From positions 1,738,501 through 1,802,500 of the forward strand of contig CM077599.1 of the NCBI GenBank assembly GCA_039654915.1: a stretch of 64,000 bases of DNA, read 5' to 3'. This document shows, piece by piece, positions 25,762 through 36,208 of this stretch. The stretch's first letter is position 1; each line of letters starts with the position of its first letter. Below the pieces are notes generated by a model. The model was not told where the DNA came from. It saw only the letters and a program-made list of their open reading frames with translations, and did no database searches. Source of the DNA: Aquilaria yunnanensis. Its lineage: Eukaryota; Streptophyta; Magnoliopsida; Malvales; Thymelaeaceae. The translations under genes were made by a program, and so were the position numbers.

Positions 25762-27730
25762 GGGAGAATTACAATTTATCCCCTAAGATTTACTCTAAAT
25801 TACACTTTGTCTCATTTTGTTCCAGAAATCTCTTAAAAACCCCCAAGGTTGTAAGAAACATACACTTACCTCCTACAGTCTTTTTTACTATTAAAACCAC
25901 TGGATTAATTACATTTGATACCCAAACTCTAATTCTTGTTTAAGTTTTCTCATTAACATATAAATTATTTCATTACTTATCTTTTTCAAATAATATAATA
26001 TAATAAATCTTTATACATATAGTGTTCCTTCCAACTTATTATCTACCAATTATTTTTTATTATGATTATATTTTTATTTATTTTTCATTAATTGTACATT
26101 TTCATATCTTTATATTTTCAGTTTTTAAAATATTTCTAACTAAGGATATCATTTTTATTTTAAAATTGATTTTATTTATTTATTTATATATTTCTATTTG
26201 AATGCTTTACAAGCATCCTCATTTTTTCTTCTCAAGTCTTATTGTGGTAACTATTAAATCTAAAATTGAAGAAATGATAAGGATTATATTTACAATAATA
26301 TGAAAACTTCAAAATTGCTTTCATTTCAATTAATATATAATTAGTCATTTTGTTAAAAATTTAATTTTATATATTTGTTCATTATCTAATTATTTTGCAA
26401 TAAGGTCTTATTAAACAAAATGCTTATTAATTTTTTTATTTTTATATATTTATTGACTAATCAATTATTTTTTAAGAAGCTCTCATTTAGTAATATGATT
26501 CTTGATTTTTTTCTAAAAAATATACTAGCCCTTAGAATAATGGTGACGACTGGAAAAATGGAATACAACAAACAACAATGTCATTCATTAAATAGCATAA
26601 TCTCTTGAGCGAGAATAATGACAAAGAATATTTTCCAGAAGAATATAAATTTGAAGAGTTGATGAATTGTAACTCAAAAGATAGTAATCTCTTAACGATC
26701 TCAATTTCACTTAACATCAAAGATAAAGTCAAAGAATTATGACTGATAACTATTTAAGCATCTGAAAAATTGTTAAATAATCAATAAGCATTTTTTTGAA
26801 TAAGACATTCTTATAAAATAATTAATTAATGAATAAATATATAAAAATAAATTTTTAGCAAGATGATAAATTATGTATTAATTGAAATAAAAGTGATTTT
26901 GAAGTTTTCATATTATTGTAAGTATAAGCCTTATCATTTCTTCTATTTTAGATTTAATAGTTATCATAATAAGTTTTGAAAAAAAAAATTAAGGATGTAT
27001 TGTAAAGCTTCCAAATATAAATGTATAAATAAATAGCCACAATCAATTTTAAAATAAATATGATATCCTTAATTAGAAATATTTTAAAAATTGAAAATAT
27101 TAAGATAAAAAATATATAGATAAGGAAAAATAAATAAAAATATAATGATAAGAAAAAAAAATTGAGAGATGGTAAGTTGAAATGAACAATATATGTAAAT
27201 ATGTATTATATAGACAAGTGATGAAATAATTTATTCTCTTTGTCCTAAAAAGAATGAAATGTATTTTTTTTTTAAATGTCCCAAAAAGAATGAAACGTTT
27301 CCCATTTTAGAAAGTTTTCAACTTCTAATTTACCATACTATTCTCATTTAAACTCCTACCACACAAAACCCAATAAAGAATATTTTTTTAATCTTCATTT
27401 AACATCTTACTGCACAAAACTTGAAAAAGATTTTTTTTCTTTTTTATTCATTATTTAAATTTTTACCATATAAACATCTTAATTTATGTGCCCAGAAAAA
27501 TGTTTCATCTATTATAAGACAGAAGGAGTATATGTTAAGGAGAAAACTTTAACAAGAATTAGAGTTTGGGTTTCAAAGTGTATTTAATCTATTGGTTTTA
27601 ACATTAAAAAATAATTTTTAGAAGTAAATGTAAATTTCTTAAAATCTCGAGAGATTTTTAAGAGATTTCTAAAATAAAGTTAGTTAAAATATTATTTAAG
27701 GTAAACGTCAAGATAAATTTTAACTCTGCC
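25762..27730. mobile_element. Long-armed fold-back element (Mutator-type MITE)
   Basis: The left arm (about 25762-26430) and the reverse complement of the right arm (about 26790-27730) match nearly base for base over hundreds of bases. For example both carry AAGGATATCAT, ACTATTAAATCTAAAAT and AATATGAAAACTTCAAAA. The ends read GGGAGAATTAC and, reversed, GGCAGAGTTAA. Flanking 9-mers AAATATTAT (25753-25761) and AAATATTAC (27731-27739) differ at one position, which fits a Mutator-type 9 bp duplication. There is no transposase frame, so it is non-autonomous. The right arm is interrupted by a Stowaway insertion. Confidence 0.75.
27234..27530. mobile_element. Stowaway MITE nested in the fold-back element
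   Basis: About 297 bp interrupts the right arm exactly where the left arm is continuous (TTAACATATAAATTATTTC). The ends are inverted copies, TTCTCTTTGTCCTA and reversed TACTCCTTCTGTCTTA, the Stowaway consensus, flanked by TA. This is a non-autonomous Tc1/mariner element that inserted after the host element. Confidence 0.7.
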
Positions 27731-27739
27731 AAATATTAC

Positions 27740-28556
27740 TGAACTCATGGCGGGCAGTAGTTTTATCCATTATTTATATACAGAAGATAATAACAACTAT
27801 TATCAAGACTATGACAGGCAATCATTACAATCGAGTTAATTATTGTATTATTAATATTGTATCTCATGATTTATTGGTATAATACTATTTTTTTTCTGAC
27901 GGGCTAGGCTTAAAATTTTGCGTCATGTAAGATGTTTATTCTCCAACCACAAAGGAGCTTAGCTTAGACAAAGGAGCTTGGGTATAATATATATTTTTAT
28001 AAAGGGTTTATTGTATGATTTTCTCTATCAATTCTTATAATGTAAGTAATTTTAAGTGAAAAAGAATTTTCTTCTTCTGCTAAGTGGAGTATAATACAGA
28101 TTAAATTTTTTTTTATTTTTTTCCTCAGAGAAATTGAAGTATATTTTTCAGGTTTTGTAATCATGCTCAAATTGCTCCATTAAAGAGGTCTGGCGTTGGA
28201 AAAAACGCTTGCCCTCATAATATAACAAATGCTCCATTCAGATACTTGAAAAAAAGGGTGGTCACTTTCTTTTATTCACCGGAAATAAAAAAAAAATGAG
28301 AAAGGGGGGGGGGGGGGGGGGGGGGTGTGCTGTCTTCGATTGGGTTCCAGCTGGAATTGGCTTTTACTTGCAATAACAGCAATAGATAAAATTGAATTGT
28401 TGGATATGTATTGTAGATTATTAAGAGAGAGAGGATCGAGTTTTACTTACTCTGATTACTTGTAGGGGGTTACCTAATCCATTGACTTGAGTTAGCATAA
28501 ATTAATTGGGAGGCATAAAGTATGACACTAACAGCAGCATTTTGCTATATAACTAA
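27740..28556. other. Intergenic DNA with a 22-base G run
   Basis: No gene found. An uninterrupted run of 22 G lies at 28304-28325. It can form a G-quadruplex on the plus strand and its length is likely to vary or be miscalled. Confidence 0.6.
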
Positions 28557-29918
28557 GGCTGAAATGTACATTTGGTCTCTTAACTTTAGCAACTCTAATA
28601 ATTTAGTCCTTTATTTTTGACTCAGTGTAAATTAACCCCTTAATTTTATAAAATCAGCAAATTTGTCCAAATTGGATAGAAGGTTAGACGGGGTTAGATA
28701 TGTTGCTGATGTGGCATGGGGCTTGTATGGGCTGTGATGAGCTGGTTTTGGTGAAAAACATAAGGGACCATTTGAGGAAAAAAACGAAGGCAGCTACTGA
28801 AAAAGGACCAATAAATCTTGGGTTTCCATGATTATCGAATTCAATTGTTCGCTTTAAATCTTGGGTTTCGCCACAAGATCATGGAAAACCATTATCGCTC
28901 CACACCTTGATCACCACCACAGTTGGGAGTGAAAGCATCTGGGTAGTATCTTCTGCCTTCTTTTCTTTTGAAAAGAGTCAAAGCTTTATTAACCAAAAAG
29001 ACCATCCAAGCCAGTCCATAGATACATCCAAGCAGCAACCAACCTGTAAAACCCAGAAAGACAGCAGCACAAGCCAACCAAAGACCGAAAGGCTAAGGGA
29101 GCCTGCTAAACATCACCCAAAGAAAACAAGACCATCCCGGCCCCGGCCAATCAAAACAAAACAAACCCTTACAACACAAAGGCAAAAGAAACCAGCAAGA
29201 ACACTCTAGAGAAAAAAATCAAACACCTTCGAGGAATCTGACCACCACTGCGACTCAGGACTATAACCAGCCACGGTAAATAAGATGTTCAAGAGCTTTA
29301 ACAAGCACTCGAAGAACCCTTTAAAAGCCATCACCAATGGTCTAGGTCACTTCTCCGAGGCTTATTTGTTAACCAATAAATTCATGGATTGTAAAGGAAT
29401 CCGATAATCATGTCGGAGATGGCGACCATGGATTTCGAAGGGATCGACGAATTTTATATGACTTGGAATGTGTGGCCTTCGCACGAAAGTGGAAGCGACC
29501 ATGGATCCCAAAGAGATTGCCTCAATCTCGCCGATTCGTTGCCGCCCGGACATCCCTGTACTTCCCCACCCACTGCTTCGCTGCAAGACCTGCTCCGCCA
29601 CCGTCAATGCCTTCATGCATGTCGATCGATTTCATGGCGAAGATCTGGATCTGCACTTTCGACTTCCAACGCAAGTCCCCTGACTCAGGCCAAAGTCCCA
29701 CTTTAATCCACCTAAGCATCTCACACACGGCGTTTAAGTCACAAACTTCACACGTGAACGCTTTTCATCCTTCTTGGACTAGTCCGTTTACTTTAGCTAA
29801 GTTAAGGGACTGACACATTTAATCTGGAAAGTTAGAATACCAAGTCGCACTAATTCAAACAAAAAGGACTCAGTCGAGCGAGTTTTCCAAGTTGGAGGAC
29901 CAAACGTGCATTTCGGGC
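28557..29918. mobile_element. TIR element with gene-like interior (Pack-MULE-like)
   Basis: The left end GGCTGAAATGTACATTTGGTC and the reversed right end GCCCGAAATGCACGTTTGGTC form terminal inverted repeats. They are flanked by TATAACTAA (28548-28556) and GATAACTAA (29919-29927), which match at 8 of 9. The interior is more GC-rich than the flanks. It contains a minus-strand frame at 29077-28892 with a hydrophobic N terminus and overlapping plus-strand frames at 29410-29813. None matches a family I recognise. Captured host or LINE 3' sequence is possible. Confidence 0.6.
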
Positions 29919-29927
29919 GATAACTAA

Positions 29928-30634
29928 TGAAAACGCTTTTTCCATGACTCCTCTCTACCCCCACTCGGCATCATGCTTTCTTTATTTGCGTCCACATTAC
30001 ATGAATAACTCAGACTTCTTAGTTAAAACAGGCCAATAATAAAAAAAAAACTTTTTTCCTGAAACAATTGTCATGATTATTTATACAAAATCCATCACTA
30101 CCTCGAAGGAATATCCGTCAATTGTTAAGTGGAAGATATTCCATGCACAAAAAAGATTAAAAACGAACTTTGGATACTGACCAAATCGAATCCAATACAT
30201 ATAGTCATGCGTAGAATTCTGTATACAGATGAAGTATTTATAAACGTTTTTATAAAGCTAATTTTCCAAAAATTAATAATGCATAGATAACAATTGAAAC
30301 AAAGTGTATGTGTAACTCACCTAAATCTTCTTCTTCTTCCTTCTCTTTTTTTTTTTTTTTTTATGAAATTGAATCTAAATTATCTAATAGTAATTGATTG
30401 GTGATCGATAAAATTATAAAACTTAGCTTTATAAAATGTGTTACACTTACACTACTCTAGATATAATTGAAGTACTTTACTACATTTTCAGTAGACAAGT
30501 AAAATTACTTGTGTCTTATTTACTACTATCTCCCACTTTTGTGATACCCGAAGCCTCGAATTATGTGATACCCGTTTGTTTGTCCTTTCGATTTCGACTT
30601 TTTGTTCTGATGCTTGTTGTCCTTTCTTATTTAA
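29928..30634. other. Intergenic DNA
   Basis: No gene. A T run of about 20 lies at 30343-30362. The stretch ends in the target copy TTATTTAA (30627-30634) of the next MITE. Confidence 0.5.
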
Positions 30635-31227
30635 TGAGTAAATTTCATAAATGTGTCATAACTTTTAGTCATTGTTTTCTTTTAGTCTCTAACCTATTAA
30701 ATATTATGTTTTGGTCCTAAATCTATTAAAATTGTTTCATTTTGGTCTTTCACTAGATAAAATTTATTAACTTAAAATAATTGTCTGACAGAAACTTTTG
30801 AAATTTTAATTTAAATATTTAGTACCTATCTTTCAGTAAATTTAAACAGTTTAATATTTTTTTACAGTAAATAGATAATTTAAATTAATAGTTTTTTATT
30901 TTTAAATGGAATAAGTTTAATTTACAAAGAGAAAAAAAAGTAATTTAAATTTTTTATTAACTATAAAAAATTATTATATATATTAAATTTATTACTATAA
31001 GACAGTTACCAGATAATTTAAATTATGATTTAAAAAAGTTGTTATTAGAAAAATGTTTCGAGTTAACAAATTTCATCAAATTAGGACAAAAATGAAATGT
31101 TTTCAAAAGATTTAGGACTAAAACAAAACATTTTAGTAGGTTTAGGACTAAAAACGAATATTTAATAAATTAGGGACTAGAAAGAAATAATACCTAAAGG
31201 TTAGGGATCATTTATGAAATTTACTCA
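30635..31227. mobile_element. 593 bp MITE with perfect 8 bp target duplication
   Basis: The ends are TGAGTAAATTTCATAAATG and its inverted copy, and the similarity continues inward for well over 100 bp (TTTTAGTC/CTAACCTATTAAATATT and counterpart). TTATTTAA flanks both ends exactly (30627-30634 and 31228-31235). No coding capacity. An 8 bp duplication would suit a hAT-type or a short Mutator-type element; I cannot decide. Confidence 0.7.
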
Positions 31228-31481
31228 TTATTTAATATATTCCTACTCATAAAAAAAAAGTATTTATTACGGAAGAAATTTCATAATTGGGGGTATGGCG
31301 GGCCCAGCCAAGAATTTGGAACAAATTCATAGGGGACAGGGATAGGGTTGAATCCTGAGTTGGGAAAGAAAGAATTTGGTTCCAGATAGGAATTGCGCAA
31401 TTTAAGCTCAGTTGCGTTTTGTACGCTACGCTTGTCCTTTTCTTTGACAGCTCCGCTCTTCTTCATTCTCCAACATTTCAT

Positions 31482-31776
31482 AATTTTAAATAATTTATTT
31501 TTATTTTTACTTTTTTTTATCTAAAATTAATTTATTAAAATTTAATATTATATAAATAGAATAATTTATTTAAAAATAAATTTTCATGATTTTATTATAT
31601 TTTTGTAATTTTTTCCTTTTAATGCCTAAAACTTAAAAAAACCATAAAACTTTAATAAGATTATAAAAATTATTTTTTCAATGAATTATTACAGTTACAT
31701 AATATTAAATTTTAAATAAAAATAGTTCTAGATAAAAAATATAAAAATAAAAATAAATAAATTTAAATTAAATTGA
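31482..31776. repeat. AT-rich fold-back repeat
   Basis: The left half (TTTATTTTTATTTTTACTTT, then TTAAAATTTAATATTATATAA) matches the reverse complement of the right half. This makes an almost continuous hairpin typical of a small MITE. A target duplication could not be fixed. Confidence 0.5.
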
Positions 31777-32395
31777 CTTACATTAAAATGAATTAGCTAA
31801 ATTTTCTTCTTCATTTCTCTTTTTGTTTTGAAAAAATATCCAATATGTGAGTTGCGTTAATGGACATGCACGAATTGTTATATTCCTGTGTTGACACCCA
31901 ATTTCGTCCGGCCTTTTTTTAAAAAAAAATTTTAAAAAAAAACTAATTAAAAAAATTATTATTATTATTATTATTGCTAAAAAATTTTAATTATGTTAAT
32001 TAGTTTAAAATATATTTTTATTTTGAGAAGATTTGATTTAAAATAATATATGTGCGAATATGTATGTGTTTGGAATAAAAATAAAATTTCAGAAAAAAAT
32101 GACAAAAAAATTAAAAGTTTGAGGTAAAAATGACAAAATTGAGAAGTTTCGGACAAAATTGACAAATTCTGAAAGTTTCAGGAGCTTTGGGTAATTTTTC
32201 GCGTCAATTTTGGGCCTAAACGGACGTTTCTAGCCCAAATTGACAGAAAACGTTAAAATTGTCAAAATCAGAAGCTTCTGAGCTTATCCAGAGCTGGAGT
32301 AACGTAAAGGACTGAAACTGTCATTTTACCAATTTAAAAGATAAGTTTGATATTTTTTATTAATTTATCCGTCCACAGTTCAGCTAAGCTCCTTC

Positions 32396-32403
32396 TATAA
32401 ATA
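32396..32403 (+). promoter_or_regulatory. LTR TATA box
   Basis: TATAAATA lies about 510 bp into the LTR and is followed by C-rich sequence and CAGTGCTGAACACA. It is the best candidate core promoter of the genomic transcript, putting the start near 32425-32435. The same box lies at 52030 in the 3' LTR. Confidence 0.65.
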
Positions 32404-33154
32404 CCCCCCCAAATTCAGTGCTGAACACATAGAAAATCAGAGAAAAAAGTTCAGAACTCCGTTTTAGAAAAAGAGAAAATAGAAGCCTTAGTCCTAGGCT
32501 CTCCTCCCTCTGCCAAAACAGTCCCAAAATTATTTTTTCTTACGTTTCGACTACCTTCTTCCTCCGTTTTCTCTTTCTTTCTTTTTCTGTCGCCGTCCTA
32601 TCCCGCTGCCGTCGCCCTGCCGCCGCCGTCTCGCCGTTGCCCTCGTTCCTACGCCGTCGCCGTCACTATCACCGCCGCGCCCAGCAGTCCTGCCGTCTCG
32701 CGCCGCCGCACCCAGCCGTCCTGCCGCCGTCGCCCCGCTCCCTCGCCGCCGTCGTCCCGGCCGCCGTTACCCTCGCCGCAGTCGCCCCGCGCCCTCGTCG
32801 CCGTCGCCCGGCCGCCCTGCGCCCTTGCCGCCTCCGCCTGCCCAGCCCCGTCACCCCCCCCCTCCTCCCTCGCGTCGCCTCTGATTCTTTCTCCAGATTC
32901 AATTTTAATTTTTAAGGGTAAAACCTCCTTTCAGTCCTTCATCTTTTCAATTTCTTTCTATTAGGTCACTAACCTTTTTATTTTGTCTTTGCAGAAAATT
33001 AATTAACTAACTCATTTATTTTTTTTACTTGTTTATTTATTTGTTTATTATTGTTATTATTACTAACCTTTTTTTTTGTTATTAGCAACTAACAACTAAC
33101 TTGCTAATTTTTACTAACCTTTATTTTTATTGTTGTTAATAATTAATTAAATTG

Positions 33155-33525
33155 TCTAACTTTTATTTTTGTTGTAATTAATTAACTTAATTAAACTTGG
33201 CTAACTTTTATTTATTGTTGTTAATTAATTAACTTAATTAAACTTGGCTAACTTTTATTTATTGTTGTTAATTAATTAACTTAATTAAACTTGGCTAACT
33301 TTTATTTATTGTTGTTAATTAATTAACTTAATTAAACTTGGCTAACTTTTATTTATTGTTGTTAATTAATTAACTTAATTAAACATGGCTAAATTTTATT
33401 ATTGTTGATAATTAATTAACTTAATTAAACTTGGCTAATTTTTATTATTGTTGATAATTAATTAACTTAATTAAACTTGGCTAATTTTTATTATTGTTGT
33501 TAATTAATTAACTTTTATAATTGTT
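33155..33525 (+). repeat. 47 bp tandem repeat inside the LTR
   Basis: About seven units carry AACTTGGCTAACTTTTATTT followed by TTAATTAATTAACTTAATTA, with a 47 bp period in the cleanest copies (33194, 33241, 33288 and on). The 3' LTR holds the same array at about 52789-53159. Confidence 0.85.
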
Positions 33526-35587
33526 GCTAACATTTATTATTTTTTTAAGTGGATGGCCAAAAAGCCCCACTTTATTAATTTTTCTTTATATGATTTAATT
33601 TATTTAATTAACCTTTTACCCATAAATAAAAAAAAACTAAAAGAAGATTATTTTGTAATTAATTATTAAGGCTAATAAAAATTTAAAAGCCAATTATTTT
33701 ATTTTTATTTTGGAATACATGTTTTATTATAACAAAGTTAACTTTTTGTTAAAATTAATAAATAAACATGATTAAATCAATTCTTTTTAAATATTTTTTT
33801 TAAAATTCAAGAAAAATCCAATAAAATTATAAATAAAATTAATAACTAATTAAATAGTTAAAATCTAATAAAAATTAAAACTCCATGACCAAATGATCCG
33901 TCAGGATCCATGGCTTGGAATCATTTTTAAATAAAGTATATAATAATTTATTTTCTTTATTAAAAATAAAAACTTTGGACTAATATATTAATAATTAAAA
34001 TAATAAAATATAACTTTTTAATTTTCTCTTTTAATAAAAAGAATGAAAAGAATAAAAATTTTGGGTTAATATTTTATTCAGTAATATTTTACTTATTAAA
34101 AGATATAACTTTTTGTTTCCTTTATAAAAATCTTAATCAAATAATTTCAAAATAATACAAAATAAAACAAAAATAATTGAATTTTCTCTTAAATTTTTTT
34201 GACTTATTGATTAGATATATTTTCAGAAATATAAATTAAAATTAAAAAAAAAAAAAAATCTTTCATCAAAAAAAGAAGAATATAAAAAAAATAAAAATAT
34301 CAAGACTTTTGTTTTAAAATACATATAAGTTTTCGGTTAAATAATCTTTTATTCCAAAATAAATTAAATAAATATCAAAACTTTTCTTCTTTTGTTTAAA
34401 ATATACATATAAATTTTTGATTCTCTTAATAAAACAATTACTTTTGGTTAATCTTTTATAAAAAAAAAATAATAATAATAAAATAATAAAATAATAAAAA
34501 AAATAAAAAAAATTTTAGTTCATGGTATATTGGCTGGAAACTGTCTCGTGCCCGCTTTTGAGCTGCTTCACCTGGTGAAGAGGGTCTGGCTGAGTAACAA
34601 CGCCCCGTACCATGATCAAAATTTTTATTTTTTAAACTCTTTAATTCCTTTAAATTAACTTCTTATTAAATAAAAATTAATAATTTTTTCAATTCTTTTA
34701 TAAATTGAGTAATTCTTTAAATAATAAATATCCTTCATTAAACAAGAAAAATCAGATAAAAATAAAAGAAAGAAATAAAAGATAATAAAAGAAAGAAATA
34801 AAAGATAAAAAAAGAAAGAAATAAAAGAAAAGATAAGAAAAATAAAAGAAAAGATAAAGAAAGATAAAAGAAAAAAAAAAAAAAAAAAGAAAGATAAGAT
34901 AAAGATAAAGAAAGATAAAAGAAAGAAAATTAAAAAAAAGAAAGTAAAAATAAATTAAAAAAAAAAGAAAAAGAAAGAAAGAAAAAAAAAAGATAAATTT
35001 TTAATTTGTATTAAAAATCATTCATGAACAAAATTATCATTTAAAAATTAATTTCATGATAATAAGAATTAAATAATTACGATAAATTAAATCAATTTCC
35101 ATATCCGGATGATCCGGCAGGATCTACGGTTTGGAAAATATTAAACTTTTTTTAAAAAAATAAATAAATTAAATAAAAAGATAAAAATCCATATTTTTAC
35201 AATATGGATAAAATTGTTTAAAATTTCACCAAAATTCCGTGTCCAAATGACTCGGCAGAGTCCATGGTTCGGAATCAAAATCTTCCGTGTCCAAATGACT
35301 CGGCAGAGTCCATGGTTCGGAAGTATAAAATTTTACCCGAATTAATTACCAAAATCCACATTTTTGACTAATTCAGTTAAAATATCTAAATTAACTGAAA
35401 ATTTTTAAAAGCAAAGTAAAACAAAATTAAAATCAACTAAGGTGCCAATTTTGGGCGCTATAACAATATTGTTTTAGCGTAACCGTACTCCCGATTCCCG
35501 AACTCTCGCAGACCAATTTTAAGGTAACCAATCGACCTAAGTAAACCGATTGGTGGCGACTCCAGAAAACCCGACGTTGCCACAGCT

Positions 35588-35605
35588 TGGCGACTCCACT
35601 GGGGA
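35588..35605 (+). other. Primer binding site (tRNA-Arg type)
   Basis: TGGCGACTCCACTGGGGA starts three bases after the 5' LTR. It is the reverse complement of CCA preceded by a tRNA acceptor stem ending GGAGTCG, which fits plant tRNA-Arg, the primer reported for Ogre elements. The exact isoacceptor was not checked. Confidence 0.75.
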
Positions 35606-35943
35606 GTCAATATTAGTGAGTCGAGCTTAAAGTTGATTTGTTTTGATTTACTTTGCTTTACTATTATGTGGATTTATATATTATATTTACTTAAGTAAAC
35701 ATGCATAATGCATTCACAAAATGAAGCTCTATACCCGAGCTTCCTTAAATCAAACACGATTCTTTCTAAGCGGAATTGGTGTTGCTGTCCTTGTGAGGCC
35801 ACGGTCTCCAAGCCTTCACCGGTTTCAAAGTAGCAAAGTAGTGTATTGCCTTCTGAGACGGTTAGTCTCTGCATGGGCCCACGAAAAGCTACGACTCGAA
35901 TTAATCCATTCCTTACATAAACCCTAGAGGGTAAGGAATCGGG

Positions 35944-35966
35944 CCGTCACTATGATTTAGTGACGG
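35944..35966 (+). other. Perfect hairpin in the retroelement leader
   Basis: CCGTCACTA and TAGTGACGG form a 9 bp stem around the loop TGATT, about 245 bp before ORF1, in the untranslated leader where packaging or dimerisation signals usually lie. The role is inferred from position only. Confidence 0.5.
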
Positions 35967-36208
35967 GATTCGGGAACTATCCCTTGCCTTTTTGATAAAC
36001 CACCTTCTGCATATAGAATTCCTTACTCTACCTTAGAACCAGCCATTAAGAATTTTCTATACCTCGGTTCCCATTTCCATAGGTTTTGTTTTATCTATAT
36101 GTTTGTATGATCTTATGTGTTACCTTTTTACTAACTCTGTTTTTTCTTATTTTTCCGGCATACACATTTCATCATTAAAGATAAATATTTGGTGAAAGAA
36201 CCATTATC

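Larger units (their letters stand above)
31889..35584 (+). repeat. 5' LTR (3,696 bp)
   Basis: This is a direct copy of 51523-55218 at a constant offset of 19,634 bp at both ends. I noticed two substitutions, both in the GC-rich part near 32667 and 32806, plus A-tract length changes near 34240 and 34460-34490. The LTR holds a TATA box at 32396 and a GC-rich block (about 32590-32885, CGCCGTCGCC-like). It also holds a 47 bp tandem repeat, four copies of a 38 bp motif (33883, 35099, 35237, 35285) and a purine-rich stretch (about 34740-34995). The open frames in the GC-rich block are not convincing genes. Confidence 0.97.

Noticed and set aside
32637..32915. 92-codon and antisense 77-codon frames in the LTR (also at 52271-52549)
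   Set aside because: They lie in a low-complexity GC-rich block with Pro/Arg/Ala-rich translation on both strands and no start context; likely chance.
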